From: Pseudomonadota bacterium
GTDB lineage: Bacteria > Myxococcota > Polyangia > Polyangiales > Polyangiaceae
NCBI GenBank assembly: GCA_023419055.1
Contig: JAEZYO010000797.1
Span: forward strand, 1 to 18,223
Length of the DNA: 18,223 nucleotides
Direction of reading: 5' to 3'
Made by a program: the position numbers and the translations under genes
Notes under the pieces: generated by a model
The model's database searches: none
What the model was told of the DNA's origin: nothing
Seen by the model: only the letters and a program-made list of their open reading frames with translations
Part shown: piece after piece, positions 1 through 9,391 of the stretch
Layout: the number at the start of each line of letters is the position of its first letter
Position numbering within the stretch: the first letter of the stretch is position 1

Positions 1-1832
1 AGCGCCCCGACGCCGAGGCGGACGACGACGAGAAGGAGTCGGGCAAGGACGCCCTCGCTCGCTTCGCCGTCAACCTGAACGAGCGCGCGGCAGCCGGCGA
101 GATCGAGCCGCTGGTCGGGCGCGACAAGGAGCTCCGGCGGGCGATTCAGGTGCTCTGCCGTCGCAAGAAGAACAACCCCCTGTTCGTCGGCGACTCCGGC
201 GTGGGCAAGACGGCCATCGTCGAGGGCTTGGCGCTCAAGATCGTCAACAAAGAGGTGCCGCGGCTGCTCGAAAACGCCGTGATCTTCGCGCTCGACATGG
301 GGTCGCTCGTGGCGGGCACGCGCTTCCGCGGCGATTTCGAGAACCGCGTGAAGGCGGTGCTGAAGGATCTCTCGAAGCACGAAGGGGCGATCTTGTTCGT
401 CGACGAGATGCACACCGTGATCGGCGCGGGCGCGGCGAGCGGCGGCACGCTGGACGCCGCCAACCTGCTGAAGCCGGCGCTCGCGAGCGGCAAGCTGCGC
501 TGCATGGGCGCGACCACGTTCGAAGAGTTTCGCACGCACGTCGAGCGCGATCGCGCCCTCGCGCGGCGCTTCCAGAAGATCGATGTGCTCGAGCCCAGCG
601 TCGACGACACGATCCGCATCCTCAAGGGCCTGAAGTCTCGCTACGAGGAGTTCCACGGCGTCACCTACACCGAGGGCGCCATCGAAGAAGCCGCGAAGCT
701 TGCCGAGAGGCACTTGCACGATCGCAAGCTGCCGGACAAGGCCATCGATCTCCTGGACGAGGCGGGAGCGGACGCGAAGCTCGAGGAAGAGGGCGAAGGC
801 ATCGTGGTCGGGGTCGAGCGCATCGAGGCCGTCGTGGCGCGCATGGCCCAGATCCCTCCGCGCCAGGTCGCTTCGAGCGACAAGACCGCGCTCAAGAACC
901 TGGAGAACGATCTTCGCGGCGTCGTGTTCGGGCAAGATCGCGCGTTGAAGGAGCTTTCGACGGCGATCAAGCTGTCGCGCGCCGGGCTGCGCCCTCGCGA
1001 GAAGCCCATCGGCTCTTACCTCTTCACGGGGCCGACCGGCGTCGGGAAGACAGAGGCCGCGAAGCAGCTCGCGAAGACGCTCGGCATCGAGCTCATCCGC
1101 TTCGACATGAGCGAGTACATGGAGCGTCACACCGTCTCCCGGCTGATCGGCGCGCCTCCCGGCTACGTCGGTTACGACCGTGGCGGTCTCCTCACGGAAG
1201 CGGTTTCGAAGACGCCGCACGCGGTGCTGCTGCTCGACGAGATCGAGAAGGCTCACCCGGACGTGTTCAACGTCCTCCTGCAGGTGATGGATCACGGCAC
1301 CTTGACGGACAACAACGGCAAGAAGGCCGACTTCCGCCACGTCGTCCTGATCATGACCAGCAACGTTGGCGCGCAGGAGCTCGCTCGCGGGATGGTCGGC
1401 TTCGGCAACCGCGACGACCAGAGCAACGAGGATCTCGCGATGCGGAACACGTTCAGCCCCGAGTTCCGAAATCGGCTGGACGCGCGGATCCGCTTCGATC
1501 CGCTCTCTCCGGAGACCATGCAGCGCGTGGTCGACAAGTTCGTGAAGGAGCTCGGTGAGCAGCTCTCCGAGCGCGAGGTCACGGTCTCGCTCACGGAGGC
1601 GGCGCGCCACTATCTCGGAGAGAAGGGCTACGACAAGCACTTCGGTGCGCGCCCGCTCGGCCGCCTGATCCAGGACGAGATCAAGCGGCCGCTCGGCGAC
1701 GAGCTCCTCTTCGGAGAGCTCGAGTTCGGCGGCCACGTGACCGTCGACTACCGCGACGGCGCCATCAAGTTCGAGATCATGGGCAGGCCGCCCAAGCCTT
1801 CTCAGCAGTCGGGCCCGAAGCTCCTCAACTAG
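1..1832 (+). CDS. clpA: ATP-dependent Clp protease ATP-binding subunit ClpA (5' end outside window)
   Basis: AAA+ unfoldase that feeds substrates to ClpP in the cytoplasm. The reading frame is open from base 3, so the N-terminal ClpS/substrate-binding domain lies upstream; about 609 codons are visible. A short acidic linker leads into the D1 module, with Walker A GDSGVGKT at bases 189-212 and Walker B ILFVDEMH from base 390. The D2 module has Walker A GPTGVGKT at 1029-1052, Walker [12 protein letters not shown] from 1224 and the EFRNRLD sensor region. There is no coiled-coil M domain between D1 and D2, which separates it from ClpB and ClpC and fits ClpA. The ClpP-docking loop appears as VGF at 1395-1403, where E. 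coli ClpA has IGL. The stop is TAG at 1830-1832. The next gene starts 23 bases downstream, so the two are probably cotranscribed. Family identity is very secure; regulation cannot be seen because the promoter is outside the window. Confidence 0.95.
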   Translation, partial: RPDAEADDDEKESGKDALARFAVNLNERAAAGEIEPLVGRDKELRRAIQVLCRRKKNNPLFVGDSGVGKTAIVEGLALKIVNKEVPRLLENAVIFALDMGSLVAGTRFRGDFENRVKAVLKDLSKHEGAILFVDEMHTVIGAGAASGGTLDAANLLKPALASGKLRCMGATTFEEFRTHVERDRALARRFQKIDVLEPSVDDTIRILKGLKSRYEEFHGVTYTEGAIEEAAKLAERHLHDRKLPDKAIDLLDEAGADAKLEEEGEGIVVGVERIEAVVARMAQIPPRQVASSDKTALKNLENDLRGVVFGQDRALKELSTAIKLSRAGLRPREKPIGSYLFTGPTGVGKTEAAKQLAKTLGIELIRFDMSEYMERHTVSRLIGAPPGYVGYDRGGLLTEAVSKTPHAVLLLDEIEKAHPDVFNVLLQVMDHGTLTDNNGKKADFRHVVLIMTSNVGAQELARGMVGFGNRDDQSNEDLAMRNTFSPEFRNRLDARIRFDPLSPETMQRVVDKFVKELGEQLSEREVTVSLTEAARHYLGEKGYDKHFGARPLGRLIQDEIKRPLGDELLFGELEFGGHVTVDYRDGAIKFEIMGRPPKPSQQSGPKLLN

Positions 1833-1855
1833 GGACCGGAAGAAGACAGGGTCGG

Positions 1856-4800
1856 GTGACGGTCGAGCCGCGCTACGAGTTCTGGATCGATCGCGGCGGT
1901 ACCTTCACCGACTGCATCGGCTACGATCGGACGACGGGACAGCTCAGCGTCCTGAAGGTGCTGTCGTCCGATCGGGCGCCCATGATAGGGATCCGGCGCC
2001 TGTTGGGGCTCGAGCCCGACGCGCCGATCCCGCCCTGCGAGGTTCGCCTCGGGACCACGCTCGCGACGAACGCGCTGCTCGAACGAAAGGGCGTTCGCTC
2101 GGCGCTCGCGATCACGCGCGGCTTCGCGGATCTGTTGCTCATAGGCGATCAAACGCGACCCGATCTCTTCGCCCTCTCGATCGAGCGGGAACCACCCCTA
2201 CCCGAAGGAGTGATCGAGCTCGACGCGCGCCTCGCGCCGGACGGGGCCACCACCGTGCTCCAGCCCGACGCGACGGAGCTCGCGGACGTGCTGGCTCGCT
2301 GGGGCGCGACCGGGATCAAGAGCCTCGGCGTCGTCGTGATGCACGATCACGCCGCCGGAGTCCTCGAGCGCCCGATCGCCGAAGCAGCGGCTCGCGCGGG
2401 CTTCGAGTTCGTGAGCCTCTCGCACGAGCTCTCGCGCGAAGCGGGCTTCCTGGCGCGCGCCGAGACGACGTCGCTCGACGCGTACCTCACTCCCCTGCTC
2501 CGAACGTACCTCGCGGCGCTCTCGAAGGAGCTCCCGGGCTCGACTTTGCGCTTGATGCAGTCGAGCGGAGGCTTGACCGACGCCGAGCGCTTTCGCGCGC
2601 CGAACGCCATCCTTTCGGGCCCCGCCGGCGGCGTGGTGGCCGCCGCGCGCATCGCGGAACAGGCGGGCCTCAGCCGGGTGATCGGCTTCGACATGGGCGG
2701 GACGTCGACCGACGTCTCGCGCTACGGCGGCGAGTACGAGCTCGGCTACGAACGGATGATCGCGGGCGTGCGCGTGCGCGCGCCGAGCCTCTCCGTGCAC
2801 ACCGTCGCGGCGGGCGGCGGGTCGATCTGTCGCTTCGACGGGACGAAGTTGAGCGTCGGGCCGGAGAGCGCGGGCGCCGTCCCCGGGCCGCTCTGTTACG
2901 GAAGGCCCGAAGCGCGTGAGCTTACCGTCACGGATCTGAACCTGCTCCTCGGGCGCATCGTCGAGAGCGCGTTTCCGTTCCCGCTCGCGACGGATCGCGC
3001 CCGCGCCGCGCTCGAGTCCCTCACCGCCGAGGTACGGGCGAAGGGTTACGACTACTCTCCCGAGGCCCTCGCCGAAGGGTTTCGAGCCATCGCCGATCTG
3101 CACATGGCGGAGGCGATCCGCGAGATCTCGGTCGCGCGCGGCTACGACGTCCGCGACTACGCGCTCGTCGTGTTCGGCGGGGCCGGAGGCCAGCACGCGT
3201 GCGGAGTCGCCCGGCGGCTCGGCATCGAGACCGTCGTTTTCCATCCGCTCGCCGGGGTGCTCTCGGCGTACGGGATCGGACTCTCGGACGTCACGTTCCA
3301 CGGTGAGCGCGAGGTGCGCGGCGCTCGCGTTCGGCCTTCGAGCGCCACCGATCTCGAGCCGCTGTTCGCCGAGCTCGAGGCGGAGGGGCGGCGCCAGATC
3401 GGAGCCGAAGCGCGCGACGGAGCGCTCCGGATCGCTCGGCGAGTCGACCTTCGATACCTCGGAACCGAGACCGTGCTGACGCTCCCGGTCGCGAGCTTCG
3501 ACGAGCTCGCGGCCTCGTTCGACGCCGAGCAGCTCCGCGAGTTCGGGCACGATCGGCCCGACCACCCGATCGAGCTCTTGGCGGTCAGGGTCGAGGTCGG
3601 ACGGCACCGCGAGCTTTCGACGAGCTTCGAGGCGCCCGCCAGCGGGCCCCCGCGCGGCCCGAAAGAGCACACCCGCTTGTTCTTCGGGGACGCCTGGCTC
3701 GAGCAAGTGCCCGTCTACGAGCGCAGTGCGTTGCCACGAGGAGCGACTCTCCAGGGGCCTGCGCTCGTCACCGACCCGACCGGATCGATCGTGATCGAGC
3801 CGGGCTTCGACCTCGACGTCGAGCCCACCGGCCTCCTCGTGCTGCGAGCCCGAGGAGCGGCCGCGCCACTCGTCGACAGCAGCGCCGAAGAACGACCCGA
3901 TCCCGTCACGCTCGAGATCATGAGCCACGCCTTCATGGCCATCGCCGAGCAGATGGGTCAGGTTCTGCGGCGCACCGCGCTCAGCACCAACATCCGCGAG
4001 CGGCTCGACTTTTCCTGCGCGGTCTTCGATCGCCACGGCGGGCTCGTCGCCAACGCCCCACACATCCCGGTCCACTTGGGAGCGATGAGCGAGTCCGTTC
4101 AAGCGGTGTTGCGAGAGCACCCGGAGCTCGAAGCCGGCGACGTGTACGTCACGAACGACCCCGCGCGGGGCGGCTCGCACTTGCCCGACGTCACGGTCGT
4201 CGCCCCGGTCCACGACGGCGATCGTACGCTGCGCTTCTTCGTGGCGAGCCGCGGACACCACGCCGACATCGGCGGCATCACCCCGGGCTCGATGCCGGCA
4301 TTTTCGCAGAGCCTCGCCGAAGAGGGCGTCGTGCTCTCGGGCGTGCGTCTCGTGCACCGCGGAAAGCTCGATCGCGAGGGCCTCTTCGAGAAGCTCGCGA
4401 GCGCGCGCTTTCCCGCCCGCCGCCCGCTCGAAAACCTCGCAGATCTTCAGGCGCAGGTCGCGGCCGTGCACGTGGGCGGCGAGCTCTTGCGGCGGCTTTG
4501 CGACGAGAGCGGCCTCGAGCTGGTCGAGCGCTACATGCAGTTCGTCCAGGACGACGCGGCGCACCGAGTGCTCGAAGCCATTCAGAAGATTGGTCTCGGA
4601 GAGCACCGCTTCGAAGACGCGCTCGACGACGGCACGCCGATCAAGGTCCGCCTCGAGGTCCAGCCCGAGCGGCTGTCGATCGATTTTTCGGGGTCGGGTC
4701 CGGCGCTCACGGGGAACCTCAACGCGCCTCGCGCCGTCACGCTGGCGGGGGTGCTCTACTTCCTGCGCGCGCTGGTCGGTCACAAGATCCCGCTGAACGG

Positions 4801-5407
4801 AGGCTGCTTGCGGCACGTCTCGCTGTTCGTGCCGGAAGGCAGCGTGCTCCACCCGCCGCCCCTCTGCGCCGTGGCGGGTGGGAACGTGGAGACTTCCCAG
4901 CGCGTGGTTGACGTGCTGTTGGGCGCCGCGCGCGCCCTGGCAGGCAGTCAGGGCACGATGAACAACCTGACCTTCGGCGACGAAACCTTCGGCTACTACG
5001 AGACCATCTGCGGCGGCGCCGGCGCCGGCCCGGACTTCGACGGGGCGTCGGCGGTGCACACGCACATGACGAACACTCGCATCACCGATCCCGAAATCCT
5101 CGAGCGCCGCTTCCCGGTGCGCCTGATCGAGTTCTCGGTGCGGCGCGGCACGGGCGGTGAAGGGCGGCGACGCGGCGGCGACGGCGTGGTGAGAGAGTTC
5201 GAGTTCCTGCGGCCGCTCGACGTGTCGCTGCTCTCGGAACGTCGCGAGCGCGCTCCTTTCGGCCTCGACGGAGGTGGCTCCGGCACGCCGGGCAGGGCCC
5301 TCTTGAACGGAAAGGTGATGCCTGGGAAATTCGCGGTTCGGGTCGAGCCCGGGGATCGCCTGCGCATCGAGACCCCAGGCGGCGGCGGTTTCGGGAGAGC
5401 CTCCTAG
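1856..5407 (+). CDS. 5-oxoprolinase (ATP-hydrolysing), fused HyuA-HyuB type
   Basis: Predicted cytoplasmic enzyme that opens 5-oxoproline (pyroglutamate) to glutamate using ATP. The 1183 residues match the single-chain 5-oxoprolinase layout. The HyuA half has an N-terminal part with DRGGTFTD at residues 12-19 and [14 protein letters not shown] at 66-79, then an actin-like ATPase core with [10 protein letters not shown] at 277-286. The HyuB half runs from about residue 682 to the end, with [14 protein letters not shown] from 767, [12 protein letters not shown] at 800-811 and a C-terminal GGGGFG. The [14 protein letters not shown] block is typical of 5-oxoprolinases rather than of split hydantoinases, although N-methylhydantoinase or acetone carboxylase relatives share the fold and cannot be fully excluded. 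I chose the GTG at 1856 because it sits 23 bases after clpA and the N-terminal motif begins soon after; the ribosome site is weak (GAAGA upstream). The next gene starts two bases past the stop, which suggests translational coupling. Confidence 0.9.
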   Translation: MTVEPRYEFWIDRGGTFTDCIGYDRTTGQLSVLKVLSSDRAPMIGIRRLLGLEPDAPIPPCEVRLGTTLATNALLERKGVRSALAITRGFADLLLIGDQTRPDLFALSIEREPPLPEGVIELDARLAPDGATTVLQPDATELADVLARWGATGIKSLGVVVMHDHAAGVLERPIAEAAARAGFEFVSLSHELSREAGFLARAETTSLDAYLTPLLRTYLAALSKELPGSTLRLMQSSGGLTDAERFRAPNAILSGPAGGVVAAARIAEQAGLSRVIGFDMGGTSTDVSRYGGEYELGYERMIAGVRVRAPSLSVHTVAAGGGSICRFDGTKLSVGPESAGAVPGPLCYGRPEARELTVTDLNLLLGRIVESAFPFPLATDRARAALESLTAEVRAKGYDYSPEALAEGFRAIADLHMAEAIREISVARGYDVRDYALVVFGGAGGQHACGVARRLGIETVVFHPLAGVLSAYGIGLSDVTFHGEREVRGARVRPSSATDLEPLFAELEAEGRRQIGAEARDGALRIARRVDLRYLGTETVLTLPVASFDELAASFDAEQLREFGHDRPDHPIELLAVRVEVGRHRELSTSFEAPASGPPRGPKEHTRLFFGDAWLEQVPVYERSALPRGATLQGPALVTDPTGSIVIEPGFDLDVEPTGLLVLRARGAAAPLVDSSAEERPDPVTLEIMSHAFMAIAEQMGQVLRRTALSTNIRERLDFSCAVFDRHGGLVANAPHIPVHLGAMSESVQAVLREHPELEAGDVYVTNDPARGGSHLPDVTVVAPVHDGDRTLRFFVASRGHHADIGGITPGSMPAFSQSLAEEGVVLSGVRLVHRGKLDREGLFEKLASARFPARRPLENLADLQAQVAAVHVGGELLRRLCDESGLELVERYMQFVQDDAAHRVLEAIQKIGLGEHRFEDALDDGTPIKVRLEVQPERLSIDFSGSGPALTGNLNAPRAVTLAGVLYFLRALVGHKIPLNGGCLRHVSLFVPEGSVLHPPPLCAVAGGNVETSQRVVDVLLGAARALAGSQGTMNNLTFGDETFGYYETICGGAGAGPDFDGASAVHTHMTNTRITDPEILERRFPVRLIEFSVRRGTGGEGRRRGGDGVVREFEFLRPLDVSLLSERRERAPFGLDGGGSGTPGRALLNGKVMPGKFAVRVEPGDRLRIETPGGGGFGRAS

Positions 5408-5409
5408 CC

Positions 5410-5958
5410 GTGCTCGAGACCGAGCGAACGCTGCTGCGCGAGTTTCGATCCGGCGACTTCGCCGACGTGCACTCCTACACCTCGGATCCGGAGGTGCAGC
5501 GCTACTGGCCGGGCCACGCGTACACCGCCGCCGAGACGCGCGAGTTCTTGGCCGGCTGCGCCGACGACAGGCGTCGCCTTCCCCGCATCCACTATCGCTT
5601 CGCGATCGTGCTCCGCGAGAGCACCAGGGTGATCGGAAGCGCGGCCATCGAGGACATCCACCACTCGCAGGGCGGGGGCACGCTCGGCTACGCGCTCCAT
5701 CGCGAATTTTGGGGGCGCGGCCTGATGACCGAGGTGGTGGAGCGCGCGCTCGGCTTCGCCTTCAAGGACCTGCGGCTGCATCGCCTGATCGCGCTCTGCA
5801 ACACGGCGAACGCCGCCTCCGAGCGGGTCCTCCAGAAGTGCGGCTTCACGCGCGAAGGCACGCTCCGCGAGCATCAGCGCGTCGGCGCCGAATGGCGAAG
5901 CTCACACCTCTACGCGTTGCTCGACCGCGAATACGCGGAACGAGCGCGCCAGCGTTGA
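5410..5958 (+). CDS. GNAT family N-acetyltransferase, RimJ/RimL-like
   Basis: Predicted acetyl-CoA-dependent N-acetyltransferase of 182 residues, full length for the RimJ/RimL group, which acetylates protein alpha-amino groups or small amines. The N-terminus reads LETERTLLREFRSGDF, the usual opening of this group. The acetyl-CoA loop is in FWGRGLMTE (near residue 102), and the C-terminal signature is NTANAASERVLQKCGF followed by REGTLRE. The GTG start at 5410 lies two bases after the oxoprolinase stop, so it has no independent ribosome site of note and is probably coupled to that gene. The substrate cannot be read from sequence; GNAT annotations are unreliable at that level. The gene ends 10 bases before the stop of a convergent minus-strand gene. 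Confidence 0.88.
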   Translation: MLETERTLLREFRSGDFADVHSYTSDPEVQRYWPGHAYTAAETREFLAGCADDRRRLPRIHYRFAIVLRESTRVIGSAAIEDIHHSQGGGTLGYALHREFWGRGLMTEVVERALGFAFKDLRLHRLIALCNTANAASERVLQKCGFTREGTLREHQRVGAEWRSSHLYALLDREYAERARQR

Positions 5959-5968
5959 GCTCGCTCGC

Positions 5969-7057
5969 TCAGGGCGCGGCAGCGGCGGGCGCGCCCTTCG
6001 GCTCGGGCTCGCTCTTCGGCGGCTCGCCTTGCGGCTCGAGCGCTGCCTTGACCTCGAGCGCGAGTGCGCAGCTGTTCACCTGACGCTGCTGAGCGGCGTT
6101 CACCAGCGGATCTTCGATGGGGCGCTTGCCCACCGGCACGAAGGTGCCGCCGGCTTGGGCGCGAAGCTTCAACAGCGGCTCGTTGTTCTTGAGATCCCAG
6201 ATACCGACCCGAGCGAAATGCGCCGTGCGCTGCACCCGCTCCGACGCTGTCTCCCCCGCGTCGGGGATTTCGGGAGGGAGCCCCCCGGCCGGGTCTTCGT
6301 CGAGGACCAGAGTGAAGTACCGCGAGCGAGCGAGGACCTTGGCGGCGATGGGGACGTCATGATCGCGCACCTTCACCAGATCGCGATCGTACGCGTTGAT
6401 CTCGAGCACGCTTCCGGCTGCGTGGAGCTCGTCGGTCCACTCGTTCGACAGCACCCGGAGCGCGCGGTAGGCGAGCCTCAGGTTGAACGGTGAGTGCGGC
6501 TCGACGCAGACCTCCCACTCGTTGCACAGCAAGCCGGGGTTGCAGTCCGCCGTCGTGCGACATTTGGGGCCCTGCGTGGGATCGCCGAGGCTCTTGTTCA
6601 CGAAGAGGCACGACGTGAAACCGTCGCGCAAGGACTGAGCCGCTGCCTTCCGGATCTCCTTCGGAGACTTGGCCTGGGCCAAACCGAGCCGCAGGTAGAC
6701 GGAGGGCTGACTCGACAGCTCGGCGAGCGAAGCGCCGGGGCGAACGAAGGTCTTCGGCTCGCCTTCGGCGAGCTCCTTCACCCAGCCCTCGATCTTGTCG
6801 CGGAACGGAATGATCTGCGGACCGAGCGTGACGGCGATCGCGCGTTGCTTCGCCATCACCGCGCTCTTCGCGCTTTCGACCTTCCCCTGTTCCACCCGCC
6901 AATACACCACCAGGATCGCGGCGATGATCGTGGCGGCCCAAAGCCAAAAGTGCGGTGGCATCGCGCCCAACCGCACTTTGCCGACGACGATGGCTCGCCG
7001 CCGTTCGTGTCTGGCCTGGTTGATGGAGGGGAGGCCGCGTTCCCTACGCTGTGCCAA
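5969..7057 (-). CDS. hypothetical single-pass membrane protein with periplasmic Cys-rich domain
   Basis: I do not recognise this 362-residue protein. A basic N-terminus (RHERRRAIVVGKVR) precedes one hydrophobic segment at about residues 36-53, so the rest probably lies outside the inner membrane. A possible helical stretch follows at about 54-75. Four cysteines at 166, 172, 178 and 184 form a regular CX5CX5CX5C cluster, with further cysteines at 150 and 330, six in all, which suits three disulphides. The C-terminus is a Pro/Glu/Lys/Ala-rich tail from about 341. The first in-frame start is a TTG at 7057 with GGAG about 11 bases upstream; an ATG at 6961, just before the membrane segment, would give 330 residues and is a serious alternative. 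The gene lies 278 bases downstream of the ExbB-ExbD-ExbD cassette on the same strand and may be read through from it, which makes it a candidate partner, but this is inference. Confidence 0.75.
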   Translation of the reverse strand: MAQRRERGLPSINQARHERRRAIVVGKVRLGAMPPHFWLWAATIIAAILVVYWRVEQGKVESAKSAVMAKQRAIAVTLGPQIIPFRDKIEGWVKELAEGEPKTFVRPGASLAELSSQPSVYLRLGLAQAKSPKEIRKAAAQSLRDGFTSCLFVNKSLGDPTQGPKCRTTADCNPGLLCNEWEVCVEPHSPFNLRLAYRALRVLSNEWTDELHAAGSVLEINAYDRDLVKVRDHDVPIAAKVLARSRYFTLVLDEDPAGGLPPEIPDAGETASERVQRTAHFARVGIWDLKNNEPLLKLRAQAGGTFVPVGKRPIEDPLVNAAQQRQVNSCALALEVKAALEPQGEPPKSEPEPKGAPAAAAP

Positions 7058-7139
7058 AGTGGCCGGTCTCCGGCTCGAGATGAGCTGTCTTGGAAGGCCA
7101 GATCACGATCGGCGCGAGTCGCCGAGAGTCATGCGAGAA

Positions 7140-7154
7140 ACCGGCGAAGCCGGT
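7140..7154. repeat. REP-like palindrome, copy 1
   Basis: Perfect 6-bp inverted repeat ACCGGC / GCCGGT around the loop GAA. The same palindrome, with loop GAG on the minus strand, is found at 11948-11962, and both copies are preceded by AA. Both lie in non-coding DNA of this window. This may be a small dispersed palindromic element; two copies are too few to prove it. Confidence 0.45.
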
Positions 7155-7283
7155 GCAGGCTGCTCGTCGCACAGGTGGATCGCGAGGTTCTCGTCGAAGC
7201 GGCTCTCGATCGCGATGCATTGAACATCTCGAGCGAGAACCGCGCACGCAACCCACACGGGACGAGGCCGAGTACGAGGAGCT

Positions 7284-7325
7284 GGGCGCCGGCAGCAGAG
7301 CGAATTGCTCCGAGACTCGGCGCCC
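7284..7325 (-). other. nested stem-loop downstream of the minus-strand ExbD gene
   Basis: Outer arms GGGCGCC (7284-7290) and GGCGCCC (7319-7325) enclose an inner GAGC (7298-7301) / GCTC (7307-7310) stem. It begins about 10 bases after the ExbD stop (TAG at 7336-7338) in the minus direction. No U-tract follows, so it is a weak terminator candidate; mRNA 3'-end protection or partial termination before the membrane protein gene is equally possible. The rest of the 278-base gap (7058-7335) shows no gene. Confidence 0.35.
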
Positions 7326-7335
7326 GAGCCAACTA

Positions 7336-7911
7336 CTAATCGCCGCCGCCGCCCATGCGCCCGACCATGAAGCTCACGTTCGGGAAGCCGGAAAAGGCTG
7401 CCGTCTGGAACACGCTCTTCACCACCAGCGCCGGAACCTTGCGGTCGACCTGAAGGATGACGACGCCGGGGAACTCCTTGCCGGGGTTCAGCTGCTTCCA
7501 GAGCTCACGCTTGTTCTTCAAGATGTTGAAGAGCTCGTCGATGCGCTGGAGGCGGTTCGCCTCTTCGACCACGCGGGTGCTGCCCGCGGGGTGACCGTCG
7601 ACCAGGATCTGGGTGCCGGTGATGGCCACCATCGGCGCGTCGGTCATGTCGATGACGTTCTCGGCGTTCGGCAGCTTCACGTTCTTATCGACGGGAAGCT
7701 CACCGGTGGCCGAGAAGCTCGCGAGGAGGAAGAGCACGATGCAAAGCAAGAAGTCGATGAACGGGATCAGGGGGATTTCCTGATTCAGTGATCGACCACC
7801 GCCGCCCGCCACCTTCTTCTGGACGAACTTCAGCGGGATGTGGTGCATCAAACGCCGTCCGGGGACGGAGATCGGTTGATGAAAGCGACTTAGGGCTTTT
7901 TGTGAGGACAT
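7336..7911 (-). CDS. ExbD/TolR family protein (second ExbD of minus cassette)
   Basis: Biopolymer-transport protein of the ExbD/TolR family, 191 residues, expected to sit in the inner membrane with one helix and a periplasmic domain and to use the proton flow through an ExbB/TolQ channel. The helix begins in IPLIPFIDFLLCIVLFLL; the Asp at residue 53 is the family's proton-carrying acid. The N-terminus before the helix (about 45 residues, basic and Gly-rich) is longer than usual, so a start at the internal Met22 is possible. I keep the ATG at 7911 because GAGGG (7916-7920 on the complementary strand) lies four bases upstream, overlapping the stop of the preceding ExbD gene. The protein ends in GRMGGGGD. 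Seven bases separate it from the upstream ExbD gene, consistent with one transcript. Confidence 0.9.
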   Translation of the reverse strand: MSSQKALSRFHQPISVPGRRLMHHIPLKFVQKKVAGGGGRSLNQEIPLIPFIDFLLCIVLFLLASFSATGELPVDKNVKLPNAENVIDMTDAPMVAITGTQILVDGHPAGSTRVVEEANRLQRIDELFNILKNKRELWKQLNPGKEFPGVVILQVDRKVPALVVKSVFQTAAFSGFPNVSFMVGRMGGGGD

Positions 7912-7918
7912 CGTTCCC

Positions 7919-8479
7919 TCAGTTGACGGCGAACGTCACGTTGAAGGCCGGGACCTTCTCGGTCTTGCCGCCGCCGTTGAACTCGCGCTTCGGCGCGTAG
8001 ATCGCGTCGATCACGGCGACCACGTCGTGGAAGGGGGTGGAGTTGTCGGTGTGCAGCACGGCCTGGTCCAACTTGGTGTCGGTGGCCGCGCGGTGCGAAC
8101 CGTTTGCGTTCCACTCCTCCGAAATCTTCTTGGCGAGATCCGGATAGGTGACGTCACCGCCGGCGCCCACGGGGACGGCCTTGCGCTCGACGTCGATGGT
8201 GTTGATGACGGTGTTGCCTTCCTTCCACACGAGCTGGAACTTGGACTCACCCTTCATCTCCACGTGGAGCTGACGCTCCTTCTTCGGCTCGACGGGCTCC
8301 TCCGGGCGTGGAGGACCGGGCACACGGGCATCGGCGTTGATGCGCGCCATCTGTGACCACACGGCGGTCACGAGGAGGAACGCGACCAGGCACATCAAAA
8401 AGTCGATGAAGGGAATCAGTGGAAGTTCGTGGTTCGTGGCACGTTTTCCACCGTGCCCACCGACGTCAATACCAGCCAT
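7919..8479 (-). CDS. ExbD/TolR family protein (first ExbD of minus cassette)
   Basis: Second inner-membrane ExbD/TolR protein of this cassette, 186 residues. The short N-terminus leads into LPLIPFIDFLMCLVAFLLV, with the conserved Asp at residue 26, then a Pro/Glu/Lys-rich linker (about residues 54-69) and a periplasmic domain. A basic, Gly-rich patch (REFNGGGKTEK) occurs close to the C-terminus. The ATG at 8479 has an excellent ribosome site, AAGGAG, five bases upstream (8485-8490, minus strand). The helix closely resembles that of the neighbouring ExbD (both contain LIPFIDFL), so the two probably arose by duplication and may form a mixed dimer inside an ExbB ring. The gene follows ExbB after a 116-base gap that contains a strong hairpin. 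Confidence 0.92.
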   Translation of the reverse strand: MAGIDVGGHGGKRATNHELPLIPFIDFLMCLVAFLLVTAVWSQMARINADARVPGPPRPEEPVEPKKERQLHVEMKGESKFQLVWKEGNTVINTIDVERKAVPVGAGGDVTYPDLAKKISEEWNANGSHRAATDTKLDQAVLHTDNSTPFHDVVAVIDAIYAPKREFNGGGKTEKVPAFNVTFAVN

Positions 8480-8529
8480 GAATGCTCCTTAACCGGGTTT
8501 CGGGGAGACCTTCCCTGCCCTTTAGCCCT

Positions 8530-8569
8530 GCGGGCCCTCCCGTCTCCTTAGAGACAGCAGAGGGCCCGC
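8530..8569 (-). promoter_or_regulatory. strong intercistronic hairpin between ExbB and ExbD genes
   Basis: Two-tier inverted repeat: outer arms GCGGGCCCTC (8530-8539) and GAGGGCCCGC (8560-8569), inner arms GTCTC (8542-8546) and GAGAC (8551-8555), loop CTTA. It lies between the ExbB stop and the ribosome site of the first ExbD on the minus strand. No U-tract follows on that strand, so it is more likely a processing, stabilising or partial-termination element than a full terminator. Such an element could keep ExbB in excess over ExbD, which would suit the known higher copy number of the ExbB subunit; that role is inference. Confidence 0.6.
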
Positions 8570-8595
8570 CGAGTTCCACAGGGAAGTTCCGCGAA

Positions 8596-9255
8596 TCAGA
8601 CTGCCTGCTCGAGACCCTGGAGGTTGACCTTCTGACGGTTGGCAACGACCAGGTTGAGAATCTGAACCGACGCCTCGTTGATGTCGTCTTCCATGCCCTG
8701 GGTCTTGCCGTTGAGGAAGGCGAAGCCCATGAGCGCGACGATCGCGGAGAGCAGACCGAACGCGGTGCAGTTCATCGCCTCGGAGATACCTTCGGCGAGG
8801 ATTCGGGCCTTCTGGCTCGGGTCGATCGACTCACCACCGACCGCGCCGAACGCCTTGATCAGACCGACGATGGTGCCGAAAAGGCCACAGAGCATCGCGA
8901 GGTTGGCGAAGAGGGCGAGGAAGCCCGTTCGCTTGTTGATCTTCGGCATCTCACGGAGAGCCGCCTCGTCCATCGCAGCCTGGACCTCTTCGTCAGGGCG
9001 GTTGACCTTCACCAGGCCGGCCTGAACGATGCGGGCGAGCGGAGCATTGGCCGCCGAGCACATCTTCACTGCTTTCGCGATGTCGCCAGCGAGGATGCAC
9101 TTCTGCATCGTCGCGAGGAACACGTCCTTGTTGATGGACGCGCCGAAGAGATACACGCTTCTCTCCGCGATAACGGCGATCGAGCAGATCAGCCAAAACA
9201 GGATGAGCCACATCGCCCATCCGCCCTCTTGGTAGTGATGCCACAGACTAGACAT
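8596..9255 (-). CDS. MotA/TolQ/ExbB proton channel family protein (minus cassette)
   Basis: Inner-membrane channel subunit of 219 residues, the usual TolQ/ExbB size. There are three hydrophobic segments: about 12-31, 112-138 and 160-182, with a cytoplasmic loop between the first two. The second segment contains LFGTIVGLI with Thr128, and the third follows EAMNCTAFGLL with Thr164; these align with the Thr pair that lines the channel in E. coli ExbB and TolQ. The ATG at 9255 is preceded by GGAAGG nine bases upstream (9265-9270, minus strand). It is the first gene of the minus cassette and should form the ring in which the two downstream ExbD proteins sit. Confidence 0.93.
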   Translation of the reverse strand: MSSLWHHYQEGGWAMWLILFWLICSIAVIAERSVYLFGASINKDVFLATMQKCILAGDIAKAVKMCSAANAPLARIVQAGLVKVNRPDEEVQAAMDEAALREMPKINKRTGFLALFANLAMLCGLFGTIVGLIKAFGAVGGESIDPSQKARILAEGISEAMNCTAFGLLSAIVALMGFAFLNGKTQGMEDDINEASVQILNLVVANRQKVNLQGLEQAV

Positions 9256-9391
9256 TCTTCTTCACCTTCCGCCTGAACTCCCTTGTCGCTCGGTGAGGCA
9301 AGCGCGAAAGCCTCACAGGCGCCTCGGATTTCTGACTGCGGCCCCTGTATTAGCCGCTATTTCTCCAGTTCTAGCGATACTGGACCGCGCC

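Noticed and set aside
2198..5065. A 955-codon open frame on the minus strand, antisense to the 5-oxoprolinase gene
   Set aside because: It is a shadow of the GC-biased codons of the real gene: its protein is Arg/Glu/Ala/Val-rich with no family motif, and the plus frame has all 5-oxoprolinase landmarks.
5940..6000. GC-rich inverted segments between the acetyltransferase and the convergent membrane protein gene, as a possible terminator
   Set aside because: The gap is only 10 bases, the repeats are short runs of GAGC and GGGCGCG that arise easily in this composition, and there is no T-tract.
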